A stretch of DNA of 64,000 nt from Paramoeba atlantica. Taxonomy: Eukaryota > Discosea. Positions 50,801 through 60,307 of the stretch are shown in pieces (the stretch's first letter is position 1; each line of letters starts with the position of its first letter). The position numbers and the translations under genes were made by a program. The stretch covers positions 216,444-280,443 of the forward strand of contig CDRNVI010000006.1 in NCBI GenBank assembly GCA_977017575.1, written 5' to 3'. The notes beneath the pieces are model-generated. The model was not told the origin of the DNA. It did no database searches and saw only the letters and a program-made list of their open reading frames with translations.

Positions 50801-53800
50801 ATTTAAGAACAAAACACCCGGACTTTAATGTGTTATCGCTCATAAAAGGTCAAACTTCTAGTATAGGAAAATCAAATGTTGTTCTGCATGGCTGGTTACC
50901 TTCTCCCAGAGAAGAAGTTTTCACTCACATACATGTATATGGAATTGCTCCTGTTTCCCATATTCACCTTTGTCTTCTCCTGAATGCTGTTCAAGTCGTG
51001 GAGGCTGCCGGCGTTTCTCTTTCAGGTCCTCAAGCATACTCCACTACGCTTCAAGCAGAATCAAAAGCTTTAGATAAAGAACCACAAAACATAGTTCCAA
51101 TACGTATAGTATGCAGTTTTCAACATGAAATCAACGCCAACTGCGCCACAAGCACGAAGACGGAAGGCTCCAAGACCGGTGTTTCGGCACCGCTCCGACT
51201 CAATGCGAGTGGCCACGCTTCGGTGGCAACGGAGTGTCTATCAGTCAACAATATTCCTAATAGATTTCAAATGGAAGAAATTGGTTTCCCCCAAATGGTA
51301 GAGAGATGGCGATCTTACGTTGAGGAGTGTTCGAACTACGTTTTCAAATCAAGAAGACAAGAAAATGCTTGGCGTATGTCAAGTTTAAAACCACCCTATT
51401 GTGGAGACTATTTTCAGGATACTTCGCTTGACGCCGCGGAAAATAGTGACATTGAAGAGATTCATGCCCGTACCAATTTGTATAATTTCTGTACTCGGAA
51501 GGGATATCAATTTCCTAAAGTAGAAATTGAAAGTACGAATAGTTTCCACCTTGCATCAATGCAACTTCCTGGATATCCTGAATATACAGCCTTCGGATGT
51601 GACAAACGAATCGCCATTTCGAAACGAAAAGCAGCTGTACATGCTTTGGAAATACTTCGTCGAATTGATGATGAATTTCAGTGGAAAATCTATAATACAA
51701 TACCGAGTCACGTCACTGTAATCGAAGAGAACGTCAAACTGATGCGCTGTATCATTGATTTGTACGTAATTTGCCTGGATCTTCCTTTTTTAAAAACAAA
51801 AACAAGTTCGACGCAGCTGAGCTTTACGGGCACGACATCAAAGACATGCACAATGAGTCTAGTACATGGAGATTCTAAAAATGAAATCGTTTCTCAAGGT
51901 ACGCATGGGACTCTAAATGGGGCTTGTGACATCGCTGTACGGAAAATGTTTTCTGCTTTGAATGAAATGTCTTTGACGTTTCAATCGTTAGTAAGTATTT
52001 TGGAGTCGAATCCGCAACTACAACCCGAATACATACCTTCGGTAAATATAGCTTTATCTGAGACTGCAGTTTTGCTTGACCTTATCGATACGATAAGCAC
52101 TACAGAGAATAACTTCGATGAGATTGACGAGTCATCCGACACTGCGGATGATCCCGTCTCAGACCTTTTCAGCAGAGGTATTAAGTCGGATTCATGGAGC
52201 GGCGTACAGTACATTGGTAGAGTGTTCAATGCTAAACAAACGGGTACTATTCTCCCAATAAGCCAAATTAAAGAACGTATGCTTACTGTGCTACAACAAT
52301 ACTCGGTCATCATTATATGTGGTACTACTGGTTGTGGTAAAACTACTCAAATCCCCCAATACATTTTGAACAATAACCGTAGTGCTCGAGTTCTTGTGAC
52401 TCAACCTCGTAGGATAAGTGCTATTTCTATAGCTGAACGCGTTGCCTTTGAGCTCGGTGAGAGTCAAGTGGGTGGTAAAGTGGGGTACATGGTCCGCTTT
52501 GATGTCCGAAGGGGGGCATCACTTAACTTTTGTACTACGGGGATGCTATTGCGTTTAATGAACAACAACACCAAACTTGAGGGCGTTTCACATTTAATTA
52601 TTGATGAAGTTCATGAGAGAGACTTGAACACCGATTTGTTACTCATTTTTGTCCGCAGATTACGGATCCGTCGCCCAGATCTACGAGTAATAATAATGTC
52701 AGCGACGTTAAATGCGGAACAATTTAAAATTTATTTTGAAACTGCAGGCCACAGTTGTTTGGAAACAGGCGGTGCAGGTGTAGGTGCAGGTGTAGGTGTC
52801 AAGCATGTGCCTGTTCTACAAGTGGAAGGTAAGCTCTATCCTGTGAAAACACTGTTTTTAGAGGATATAGGACTCTTAGCGAAAGCGGACAATTTCACGT
52901 CTCCATCTCTGATTACTGCAGAAAAGGGTGTTCCACTGCGTGCTGAAACTCTTCTAGATTTTAGACTTCTATTATTCGTGTTGAAATATTCACTCGTACA
53001 TGATGATATCTACGGTCGCTGTGTACTTATATTTCTTCCGGGAATATCCGAAATTCGGTCTGTCTCTGAAGTTATTGGCTCAGTACCTGAATTTGAGACT
53101 TTTGTTCTACATAGTAGCGTCGCAAGTGCACAGCAAAGGCAATGTTTCTTACCTGTTTCTCAAAATAAGGTGAAAATTATTCTTGCTACGAATATTGCGG
53201 AGAGTGCTGTAACGCTTCCAGATGTAAAGGTCGTCATCGATTTCGGACGCAGCAAAGAATTAATTTTTCATAGGCACAAAGGAAATACAAGCATTGGTCA
53301 AAACGAATATATGACGTCATCTCAGCTCACTATACGTCTTGCTTCACAAGCCAATTGTGTTCAGCGCAAAGGACGTGCGGGACGCACGCAAGGAGGTATC
53401 TGCTACCGGATGTTTAGCTCGAAAGATTACGAAGCCATGGCTCCGTATAGGAAGGCAGAAATAGAGAATGTTTCCCTGGACTCTACGTTGCTTCAATTGC
53501 TCTCCATGAGGGACGTGAGAAAAGATCCGCGACGCTTCTTTGAAGAGGCCCTCATCCCACCTCCACCGCAAAACGTCGAATTGGCGCTAAAAAATTTAAG
53601 AAAATTGGATGCAATTACAGCCCAAGAAAACTTGACTGCATTGGGCCGTGCCATGAGTTTTTTTCCTGTGCGACCTTCTGTTGCAAAAGCGCTTGTGCTT
53701 GGATGTGCCCTTTGTTGCTTGGACACAGCATTGACACTAGCTGCTTTAGAGGAAGTTAAAAGTATATTTCGCGGAGAAGCGGAGGAAAATAAAGTTCAAG

Positions 53801-54648
53801 TCGATATTTTTATGAATCAAACAATGTCCGACCACCTTGCCCAGGTGAATGCATATAATCAGTGGGCATTTTTATCGATGCATGAAGCGAGCAAAGTTGC
53901 TCACTTTTTAGGCGAATCCAACCTCTGCCATAACTCACTCAAGTCTGTAGCCAAATGCAAGAAGCAGTACTATGGTATTCTTCAGAATATTGGATTAGTA
54001 CCTGCAGATGCGAGGCTTGCGTGTAATAACGAAGAAACGGCGTTCGTCGATACTGGGAAGCTATCGACTTACTCATTATCCGTCGGCATGGCCAAGAGTA
54101 TTTTGTGCACCATGCATGCACCACGAATTGCGTTATACCGAGGAAGCGGCGTGGGGCTACAAGCTACAGAGTGTCGAACAAAGATGGAAATCTTAATGCG
54201 CATTGGTCCTCAAAGTAGCGTTGTTCCGCATGTTTCTTCGCCATATTTTGTATACTCCGATGAACAACGTACCGCGAAACATCCGCCTACTCTAAATTGC
54301 GTTACAAGCATATCCATGTGGCACGTACTATTATTTGGAGTCGATCTGACTGACTTCGAGTATCGAAATGACCTTGGACTTTGCGTGATCGATAAGTGGC
54401 TCGTAGCACATATGGACGAAAGTACCTATAACAACGTTATAGTTCTAAAGAATTATATACAAAACGTTTTGCTTCAGGAGCTATTATGTTCAGCTGATGA
54501 AAATCAAGACGAGCAAGCCAAAGGCTTAATTAACTTTGTTTATCGACTAATTAACACACCTATCCCTGTACAAGCTACGAAGATCCCGTGGAAAGAGCGA
54601 GGTACACTTTCTATTCCTCATAATAATTTGACCATTCCTAATACATAA
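47887..54648 (+). CDS. Giant DExH-box RNA helicase with repeated dsRNA-binding-like modules (REH2-like)
   Basis: 2,253 residues without an intron. The helicase core lies at about 1450-1850: GTTGCGKTTQIPQ (motif I, about 1478), DEVHERDL (II, about 1571), SATLNAEQF (III, about 1603) and QRKGRAGRTQGG (VI, about 1823). HA2 and OB-fold domains follow to the end. The first 1,300 residues hold at least five related segments that end like a dsRNA-binding domain: AVGVSRTQKIAETLFYMHCE (about 254), GVGVAARDKDAEIAMCQHIE (about 451), AVGSARNSYDAEVLSFMHAC (about 618), AVGESIVRSHAEYCAFMHME (about 825) and CDKRIAISKRKAAVHALEIL (about 1235). Length and layout are like KREH2, the mitochondrial RNA editing helicase of trypanosomes, and the start could be a presequence. 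Editing function is inference; DHX9-type relatives are the alternative. Confidence 0.85.
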   Translation: MRYGIVKVSVPLFIRLNIRSYVVQPTKGNHLFSSQEVRGNTVTDEKRNDKSTLAPSPFKKGNIQIKDVSTSTPDLRRNPTQKLTCPPRAYVGQAHRQHDYTCSIPLVQQPALSTSKNGAKQDYGSRRAPILNDKLIRIELRILEDDLHLEDVFGFMPKEWCNEDGSKEKEGRILKFVQKEFCSVCQESLDVMSKTRVTSFFQRQDKSESMCSDNMKNNLKIKSFEHKTRIGDEYINSWWYCGTLPDLLNCGDAIAVGVSRTQKIAETLFYMHCERLLDAFGKEIYLMPTTQRKHALARRAQGLWAPLPGERVTDTPSRNKLPDPLYCSESSGCSGVKPSPKNVVHVIENPTPASSNLNISGSKSRDRRESILCGPFNEVYPPRIDEVISSQYSTTSSVLDFYACRPRVIKYYRRYRIDLEAATKHTKHVSGNDTYWVCQAEIPGFQGPCGPLKGVGVAARDKDAEIAMCQHIEHVIDYFNVCIYNENAPQAEHRRMAVFFGRSAPKLGDAMSMKYDPPHPFRVIRAPHQSKCNENSPPHLYTENHVDVRRLDGYAERNIKQYLKHIGQLGTLENKSFPLYFWGRFSRHSISIHGHQVEVDRVFHRRILHLPLTGGLQSFFAVGSARNSYDAEVLSFMHACSILHFYGISPSSRWMPTKNQTCSAVSLPAYRRLADGTGVPCDSSANISSDIEKGDDTKNFLTSRNMSRSQSNSESDGSDFQRRATDFSSFNEPQYRMTRDGYIAVKVDRLARERCYHALHSPELLCLRSKTRVKSWCSRLSYQVPIPQYTIKALRCDAENGKYTMYSIIRCELIFSLPKNLNQFESLKAVGESIVRSHAEYCAFMHMELLIDALGLALYDDEKLQIQHSQTVKSRRRWAISSTRETCFVEQLKKAPRPPPLRLVHRTLHEGRAVPDLTECDRSDIQKCKPIIMTTNIRNLKSILLGEKGQTSMLMNEEFKRYIASIESLGHYLRTKHPDFNVLSLIKGQTSSIGKSNVVLHGWLPSPREEVFTHIHVYGIAPVSHIHLCLLLNAVQVVEAAGVSLSGPQAYSTTLQAESKALDKEPQNIVPIRIVCSFQHEINANCATSTKTEGSKTGVSAPLRLNASGHASVATECLSVNNIPNRFQMEEIGFPQMVERWRSYVEECSNYVFKSRRQENAWRMSSLKPPYCGDYFQDTSLDAAENSDIEEIHARTNLYNFCTRKGYQFPKVEIESTNSFHLASMQLPGYPEYTAFGCDKRIAISKRKAAVHALEILRRIDDEFQWKIYNTIPSHVTVIEENVKLMRCIIDLYVICLDLPFLKTKTSSTQLSFTGTTSKTCTMSLVHGDSKNEIVSQGTHGTLNGACDIAVRKMFSALNEMSLTFQSLVSILESNPQLQPEYIPSVNIALSETAVLLDLIDTISTTENNFDEIDESSDTADDPVSDLFSRGIKSDSWSGVQYIGRVFNAKQTGTILPISQIKERMLTVLQQYSVIIICGTTGCGKTTQIPQYILNNNRSARVLVTQPRRISAISIAERVAFELGESQVGGKVGYMVRFDVRRGASLNFCTTGMLLRLMNNNTKLEGVSHLIIDEVHERDLNTDLLLIFVRRLRIRRPDLRVIIMSATLNAEQFKIYFETAGHSCLETGGAGVGAGVGVKHVPVLQVEGKLYPVKTLFLEDIGLLAKADNFTSPSLITAEKGVPLRAETLLDFRLLLFVLKYSLVHDDIYGRCVLIFLPGISEIRSVSEVIGSVPEFETFVLHSSVASAQQRQCFLPVSQNKVKIILATNIAESAVTLPDVKVVIDFGRSKELIFHRHKGNTSIGQNEYMTSSQLTIRLASQANCVQRKGRAGRTQGGICYRMFSSKDYEAMAPYRKAEIENVSLDSTLLQLLSMRDVRKDPRRFFEEALIPPPPQNVELALKNLRKLDAITAQENLTALGRAMSFFPVRPSVAKALVLGCALCCLDTALTLAALEEVKSIFRGEAEENKVQVDIFMNQTMSDHLAQVNAYNQWAFLSMHEASKVAHFLGESNLCHNSLKSVAKCKKQYYGILQNIGLVPADARLACNNEETAFVDTGKLSTYSLSVGMAKSILCTMHAPRIALYRGSGVGLQATECRTKMEILMRIGPQSSVVPHVSSPYFVYSDEQRTAKHPPTLNCVTSISMWHVLLFGVDLTDFEYRNDLGLCVIDKWLVAHMDESTYNNVIVLKNYIQNVLLQELLCSADENQDEQAKGLINFVYRLINTPIPVQATKIPWKERGTLSIPHNNLTIPNT

Positions 54649-55119
54649 TGTAAACATTGCGAGATTTGTTGATCTCATGGAAGGAGCCCGTTACATAGCT
54701 ACTGCGGTGGTCGTAAACTCGGTCAGATTCCGCCAATATTGCACACTTTCAAAAAAAATTGAAAATCAACTACTTCCTTCTCAGAAGCACATAAAATCAA
54801 CTGTCATGAAAATATCTCAAAACAGAAGTGTTGTACAGTCAGCAAAAAAACCGTTCGAATGTTTCGGTTTTTTTTCTTTTGTATAGAGCTATTGATTAAA
54901 TATCACCGTTGCGCTGGTAATGTGTGCTAGTAGTGTAGGCATGAGTGTCACCTAATAGTACCCGTAGATAGTTCACCTCAGTTCGTTCTACCAAAGAAAT
55001 AAGAATGAATATAAAAAAGTTTAGCATTCGAAAGGTTTTTTTGCCACCTATTATAGAGAAAATCTTGTCCCAAAAAATAGATGAAACGTAATCGCCCAAG
55101 AGAGATTATGCCCGTAAAA
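54649..55119. other. Intergenic after the helicase; possible Tc1 end
   Basis: 471 bp without a gene. TA-CAGTCAGCAAAAAAACCG at 54834-54855 looks like a Tc1 terminus and may be the 3' end of the transposon at 55120. Confidence 0.4.
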
Positions 55120-55542
55120 CTAGTATTTAGTATTCCCCCCACGAGCCTTCAGCACTGCCTTCATGCGGGCAGGCATACTGTCCACCTGGGCACGACATAC
55201 TGAGGGTGGTATGTTCGCCCATTCCATTTTTACCCTCTCCCACAACTCTCGGACCCCGCTTGGTGGATCATCGTGCGCTGCAAGGCGCCGCTTGAGTTCC
55301 CCCCAAACGTTTTCGATTGGATTTAAGTCAGGAGACTGCGGGGGTCACCGCATGACTTCAAACCCGGTACCCCGGAGGTGCCGTTGCGCACAATGGCTTG
55401 TGTGCTTGGGGTCATTATCTTGTTGGAAGATGACCATTGGGGGGTCTAGACCCATAGTTTCGAGGGAGGGGGCAAGATTCTCTTCAAGAATCTCGACGTA
55501 CTGTGTGGCGTTCAGGTTCCCTTGAACTAGACGCACATGCCC

Positions 55543-56767
55543 GGTGGAAGTATAGGAATATTGCATAAGTATAGGAATATTGCATAAGTATAGGAATATT
55601 GCATAAGTATAGGAATATTGCATAAGTATAGGAATATTGCACAAGTATAGGAATATTGCACAAGTATAGGAATATTGCATAAGTATAGAAATATTGCATA
55701 AGTATAGGAATATTGCATAGCCGTCTAATCATGTCACAAAATACTGTGAATTGGTTTAGTATAGGTTTAGTTTTTGGGTATCCCACTTTCACGTGACTCA
55801 GTGGCCCGGCCGGCCCCTCCGTGCGTTCGGCCTCTCATTTCCCCCAAAACAACTACCACCTTCCCCCCATTTATCAGGGGTCGCTCGCGCGACCCCCGCT
55901 AAATAGGGGGGGAAGGTGGTAGTTGTGGGGTATGGAGGCCTCTCGCAACTCCGGGGCCTCACCGGGAGCAAAGGTGAGTTCCCATAGCACCCCGCACCAA
56001 CTTTTGGCAAAAGTTGAAATCGGTGCCTAAAACTTTATGCATGTGAATGTGCTGTTCCGAAGTATAGGAATATTGCATAAGTATAGGAATATTGCATAAG
56101 TATAGGAATATTGCATAAGTATAGGAATATTGCATAAGTATAGGAATATTGCAGAGCCCCTCTAATTTTTTTTTAACTTTTGAAAAATTTCTCCTGGCAA
56201 GATCCCACCTGTATTGGATCTTACAAATCCTTTTCCTTGTAGATGAGACTCCAAAGTATATACGCACATCACATTTTCTAAAAATGGAAAAGTTGCATAT
56301 AGGGGGTGACCCCGCCAAAGTAGCCAAAAACAGGTGAAAGTGGGCTTTTTTAAGCAAAATCCACGAAAAGTGGCCATTTTAGGGCATTTTAGAAGGGTCA
56401 CCCCTAATATGTGAAGTCTTCATTCGAAGTAAAAGTAGTTCAAAGTGATAGATTAGGGTACGTTATAGCGTCCATATGTTCGGTATTCCATTTTCCCGGG
56501 GTTACAAGTCTATGAGGCACGTAACAAATAAAAAAAATCGCATATTTTCGAGAAATATACCACCCCTGACTTTGTAAAAATTTGTTTCAAATTACAAAAA
56601 ATAGGTGGTTTCCCGACAGTGTAATCGCAGATCTATACAACGGTTATAATTGTCTACCGAAATCAAGAAACTCATATTAAGGGGTGGGGGGTCAAAAATA
56701 GAGTTATGCAATATTCCTATACTTATGCAATATTCCTATACTTATGCAATATTCCTATACTTTGACC
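55543..56767. mobile_element. 1,225-bp fold-back element with inverted 19-bp tandem arrays and exact 9-bp target duplication
   Basis: Begins GGTGGAAGTATAGG and ends with the reverse of GGTCAAAGTATAGG. CACATGCCC occurs on both sides (55534-55542 and 56768-56776). Taking the unit out restores the Tc1 reading frame, which proves a precise insertion. The left end holds about nine 19-bp units of GGAATATTGCATAAGTATA (55551-55717), the right end three in reverse (56703-56761), and five more lie inside at 56063-56153. The interior also has the GC-rich palindromic module (55797-55975). No transposase is encoded. A 9-bp duplication fits Mutator-like or Foldback-type transposition; which enzyme moves it is unknown. 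Confidence 0.88.
55797..55975 (-). repeat. GC-rich palindromic module, copy 2
   Basis: AACTACCACCTTCCCCCC...GACCCC meets its reverse in a ~75-bp palindrome (55848-55924), followed by GGTATGGAGGCCTCTCGCAACTCC. The flank GCCCGGCCGGCCCCTCCGTGCG and the module recur in reverse at 61790-61945; shorter copies lie at 36975-37065 and 60477-60545. Confidence 0.75.
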
Positions 56768-56935
56768 CACATGCCCCACACCGCTTCGGGACATGCACGC
56801 CCAAATCATGATGTGCCCCCCTCCGTACTTTACCGTAGGAATACCCCTTTTTCACCCAGTTCCTCCCCCGGGGTCCCCCATGTCCAAAGACTTCCCCCCG
56901 TTTCAAAGCGCGAGATCTTCGTCTCGACGACAGTG

Positions 56936-57540
56936 ACAATTAATATTTCCTTTTTTTGTACATAACGAACTATATAGTTTGCTGGGACTCAGAGCTGAAT
57001 CTGACTGGCTAAAATAAAAACAAGAAAAAATAAATAAGAAATAGTTTTGGGCTCCGAAAATTACTGCATACAAGGATTGAATCTTTCTCCAGCTAAAGAT
57101 TCAGTTTCTGTAGCCCTCATCTGGAGGCAAAAGCCCCCGTTTGCGAGCAAGGCCCAACTGTGAGCGTAGCCCTGGGACATAATAATATTTTTCGGCGACC
57201 CGCGCGCTCCAGCGCGCGGGTCGCGCACTGAGAACCTGTGTTTACCCCTTCCGCAGGATTGTCGCTCAAAATATGTATATGGATCAGTCAAAAGCGCTTC
57301 CATGAACATAAACTGAAAAAACGGTGAAATTCCTTCACAAAACACTTCGATGAAGCACCATAAAAGTCAAAATGTCTATATGGATCCGCGAAAAACCTTT
57401 CCGTGAAGATTTGAAAAAATAAGAAAAAGTCAAAAACACCTTCGATGAAGATTCATCGAAAGTGTACAACTTTCAATGTGCTTCATCGAAAGTTGTACAC
57501 TTTGGATGAAGCTTCATCGCTTACTTAGGGCAATTTGAAC
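56936..57540. other. Spacer with strong palindromes
   Basis: No gene. GCGACCCGCGCGCTCCAGCGCGCGGGTCGC (57196-57226) is a perfect GC hairpin. At 57435-57515 overlapping inverted words (GATGAAGATTCATCGAAAG, TTCATCGAAAGTTGTACACTTT) could form several alternative hairpins. Confidence 0.5.
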
Positions 57541-57595
57541 GGCCGCCCGCACATTTATAATGCATACTAAGCGGCACATTTATAATGCATAATTT
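57541..57595. repeat. GCACATTTATAATGCATA array end
   Basis: GCCCGCACATTTATAATGCATACTAAGCGGCACATTTATAATGCATAA. It mirrors the array ends at 59352-59391 and 60308-60476, so it is the left border of a composite unit that encloses a LINE fragment. Confidence 0.7.
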
Positions 57596-57639
57596 TATCA
57601 TAGTGTTGTACACTAGAGATTTTCATTCCGGATAGTCCT

Positions 57640-59072
57640 GGCAAAGATCAGGATCTTGTTCCGAAAGAGATTTTCCTACTTAAGCTGCTTGTGGTGGGTT
57701 CCAGGTGGGGTTCTGTCGCATAGTATATAGCCTAAATGAAGCCTGAAGTGCAGCAAGGGCAAAGTTTTCACGCATTTTGCGAACGTGGTGTTTATGATCT
57801 TTTGGGAATACCCAGGAAAGATCGAGCGTACTATCGCTAAGTTTGCCCCGAGCTCCGACCTCAAATGTTATGAGGCTCGTGCGTACGTTTGTTGCCTGTC
57901 GGTAGCGCAAAATCTCCTCGTGCTTTGCGCGCTTTCGTTCGCGGGCTTGATCAAAATTTTCTTCCCACGGGGAGGTGAGTTCAATGATGTATTCTGAGCC
58001 ATCTTCTAGGAGAATCCACCCATCTGGTCGTAGCGTGCTAAAGTTTGCTAGCCATAATGGTGGGTGCTCCTCGGAGGGGTTGCCAGGTAGATCAAAATAC
58101 ATTGCTCGTATGTGACCACAACTTCGAAGCGTGTCTAGTAGGACCTTCAGAATCATATTGTGTCGGTATGTATAACGGCCTTGTAAGAGAGATGTTGTAC
58201 AGCTGGTTAGGACATGTCGTAAGGTTTGCTTCCTTTCACGACAGATCGGACAGATGACGTGTCCATCAGCCTTCCCCCATGCACGTGAGTTAGATAGGCT
58301 CGGCGGGGCGTAACTGGTCATGACCATCGAGGTAAACCGAGAGAGATCTTTTCCATGTATATTGTGCAGAGCTCGCGCAAAATCCTCAGCTAACTCAGCA
58401 TCTGTCTCCTCACTAAACCATTTAGCTGCGACGGGAGCGCGGCGACGATACTCAGCTATCAGCTCGTTTTCGGTGTATCGGCGGACCCATGCTCTGGCGC
58501 TCTGTTTGTCATGAAGTCGGTCGGCTGCGAGGATAGCGGGTCTGTGGTGGTGTGCGGAGTCAAGAGTTTTCTCCCATTCCATGCGCCCTTCTAATACGTG
58601 TTGTGTGACTATATCCGAAGAAGACTGGAGAGTCGCAAGACAGGAGACGGTGTATTCGCGCCAGAGTTGGGTCATTGATGTTAGTCCCCATCCCCCATTT
58701 TTGATGTAAAGCTGGTCGGGGTGTGCGTATGCTGCAAGGTTGACCCATTTTCGCGGGAAGCGGCTGCACGTTTTCTGTAGTCTTTTGATGAGATTGAGTG
58801 TAAGCCCGTCATGTACAGTGAGAAGATAGTGCATTCTGGATAACACCGCATTTTCGTACATCCACATACGTGCATGTATCGCGTGCTTGCTCTGGTCGAT
58901 GCGGGTCATCATTGTACGTAACCTTTTCCGCATTTCATCAAAGACCACTCGGGGTGTGCTTCTTCCGATTGACAATATCATACCCAAGAACTTCGTACCC
59001 TTGTCAGCGATATGCGGGATCTCCTCGCTACGAAGGACAAGCTTAGGAGAGAGCGTAGTGAATCCACGGTCT
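57640..59072 (-). mobile_element. LINE 3' fragment (R2/CRE/NeSL-like, restriction-like endonuclease)
   Basis: Only the 3' part of a non-LTR retrotransposon is left: the end of the reverse transcriptase (thumb), a zinc knuckle and the endonuclease. On its 5' side, at about 59072, it is joined to the last 270 bp of repeat R. On the 3' side it stops shortly after the ORF, near the array end at 57595. The frame is intact over ~465 codons, so truncation looks fairly recent. Confidence 0.75.
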
Positions 59073-59179
59073 CTACCCAATACGTTCGGTAGGCTTTCAT
59101 TCATGCCTGCGAGTGATTTCCCACGCGCAAATGTCGGATTTAGTGCTCTGAGAGCAAAAATATGCGAAAATGACCCCAT
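57680..59179 (-). CDS. Partial LINE ORF: RT thumb, CCHC-type finger and REL endonuclease
   Basis: 499-codon open frame. GTKFLGMILS and RKWVNLAAYAHPDQLYIKNGGWGL are the RT thumb region. CPICRERKQTLRHVLTSC is the C-x2-C...H-x4-C finger that precedes the endonuclease in R2-like LINEs. LRPDGWILLEDGSEYIIELT holds the PD...E-type active site of the restriction-like endonuclease. The first ~35 residues (MGSFSHIFALRALNPTFARG) are encoded by repeat R (also open at 38960-39068), so the start is a fusion with foreign sequence. The polymerase catalytic FADD part is absent, so the protein cannot retrotranspose. Confidence 0.75.
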   Translation of the reverse strand: MGSFSHIFALRALNPTFARGKSLAGMNESLPNVLGRDRGFTTLSPKLVLRSEEIPHIADKGTKFLGMILSIGRSTPRVVFDEMRKRLRTMMTRIDQSKHAIHARMWMYENAVLSRMHYLLTVHDGLTLNLIKRLQKTCSRFPRKWVNLAAYAHPDQLYIKNGGWGLTSMTQLWREYTVSCLATLQSSSDIVTQHVLEGRMEWEKTLDSAHHHRPAILAADRLHDKQSARAWVRRYTENELIAEYRRRAPVAAKWFSEETDAELAEDFARALHNIHGKDLSRFTSMVMTSYAPPSLSNSRAWGKADGHVICPICRERKQTLRHVLTSCTTSLLQGRYTYRHNMILKVLLDTLRSCGHIRAMYFDLPGNPSEEHPPLWLANFSTLRPDGWILLEDGSEYIIELTSPWEENFDQARERKRAKHEEILRYRQATNVRTSLITFEVGARGKLSDSTLDLSWVFPKDHKHHVRKMRENFALAALQASFRLYTMRQNPTWNPPQAA

Positions 59180-59344
59180 TTGTACCCGAAATTCGGCTAT
59201 TTTTGGCTATAATCTTTCCGTTTTCCAGGCTAAATTTTCTTTTTTAGGCTCTTCGTTAAACGCGGTGGTAGTTTTCAACGCGAAGCGCGCAGCATGAGTG
59301 ACTTCTAAGTTGTAAGCAACCACCGCGTTTAACGAAGAGCCTAA
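59073..59344 (+). repeat. 3' end of repeat R, fused to the LINE fragment
   Basis: From TCTCTACCCAATACGTTCGG to the terminal GAAGAGCCTAA it is nearly identical to 38965-39233 and keeps the terminal hairpin. Confidence 0.8.
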
Positions 59345-59396
59345 AAAAGAAAATTATCAATGTGCCGCTTAGTATGCATTATCAATGTGCTATATT
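59345..59396. repeat. GCATTATCAATGTGC array, into which repeat R inserted
   Basis: TTATCAATGTGCCGCTTAGTATGCATTATCAATGTGC, the reverse of the array at 57545-57595. Repeat R (59397-60300) splits it from the array at 60308; TATTGC stands on both sides of the split. Confidence 0.65.
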
Positions 59397-60300
59397 GCGG
59401 TGGTTGTAAAACTACCGCTCTACACTCGATTATTGAAAAAAAAGTGAACAAAAACAGTGAAAATATAAAGAGGAACACAGTAATATAATAGAAGAAAAAA
59501 ATATAAAAGGGGGCTCCGGTGGACCAAAACTGAAAAAAAAATTGAAAAAAATGGGGGGTCCATGGGGGGGGTCCAGGGGGGGGTCCAGGGGGGGGGTCCA
59601 GGGGGGGGGGCATGGTCGAGCAAATTTTTTCGAAAAAATTAGTTTTCGAAAAAAAACCGCAGAAAGGGTAGCCGGGGTCTTGGCGCGCATTTTCCACCCC
59701 CCTACCCGGGGGTGGCCCCCCCGCGTATCCGCAGGACGGGTCCGCCAAGTTCGGATTTTTTCGGAAAAAAAATTTTGAAAAACAATTCAACTTGGCGAAA
59801 AAAATGACAAAAAAAATATTTTTCCAAAATCGTTTCCCCTATTGTATTTTGATAGTTTGGGACCTACACTAGCTTTCTACGCAGTTGTTTTCGCAAGGTA
59901 TCACTTCTTCGAACTGTGGTGCGCCCCCCAAAATGACACATTTTTGACTAAAAAAGGTGAAAAAGTATTTTTCGGACCTAAAGGGGCATTTTTGTGTCGA
60001 AAGAATGGTATGGTTGGAGTCGCATTCTCTACCCAATACGTTCGGTAGGCTTTCATTCATGCCTACAAGTGATTTCCCACGCGCAAATGTCGGATTTAGT
60101 GCTCTGAGAGGAAAAATACGCGAAAATCACCCCATTGTTACCCGAAATTCGGCTATTTTTGGCTATAATCTTTCCGTTTTCCAGGCTAAATTTTCTTTTT
60201 TAGGCTCTTCGTTAAACGCGGTGGTAGTTTTCAACGCGAAGCGCGCAGCATGAGTGACTTCTAAGTTGTAAGCAACCACCGCGTTTAACGAAGAGCCTAA
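59397..60300 (+). repeat. Repeat R, second long copy
   Basis: Same beginning hairpin (GCGGTGGTTGTAAAACTACCGC), same G-run units and same terminal hairpin as 38329-39233, with only scattered differences. Its position inside the AATGTGC array, with TATTGC at both edges, suggests that it moves as a unit. Confidence 0.85.
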
Positions 60301-60307
60301 AAAAGTA

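Larger units (their letters stand above)
55120..56935 (-). pseudogene. Tc1 transposase (family D), split by a fold-back insertion
   Basis: The minus-strand catalytic part from the glycine-rich IMIWACMSRSGVGHV (56767 side) goes on, after removal of the insert 55543-56767, with RLVQGNLNATQYVEIL, VIFQQDNDPKHTS (second aspartate) and SPDLNPIENVW (glutamate), ending RGGNTKY at 55120. A TGA stands at the tryptophan codon normally before PPQSPDL (about 55357), and the N-terminal half is missing or shifted. The copy is inactive and older than its insert. Confidence 0.8.
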
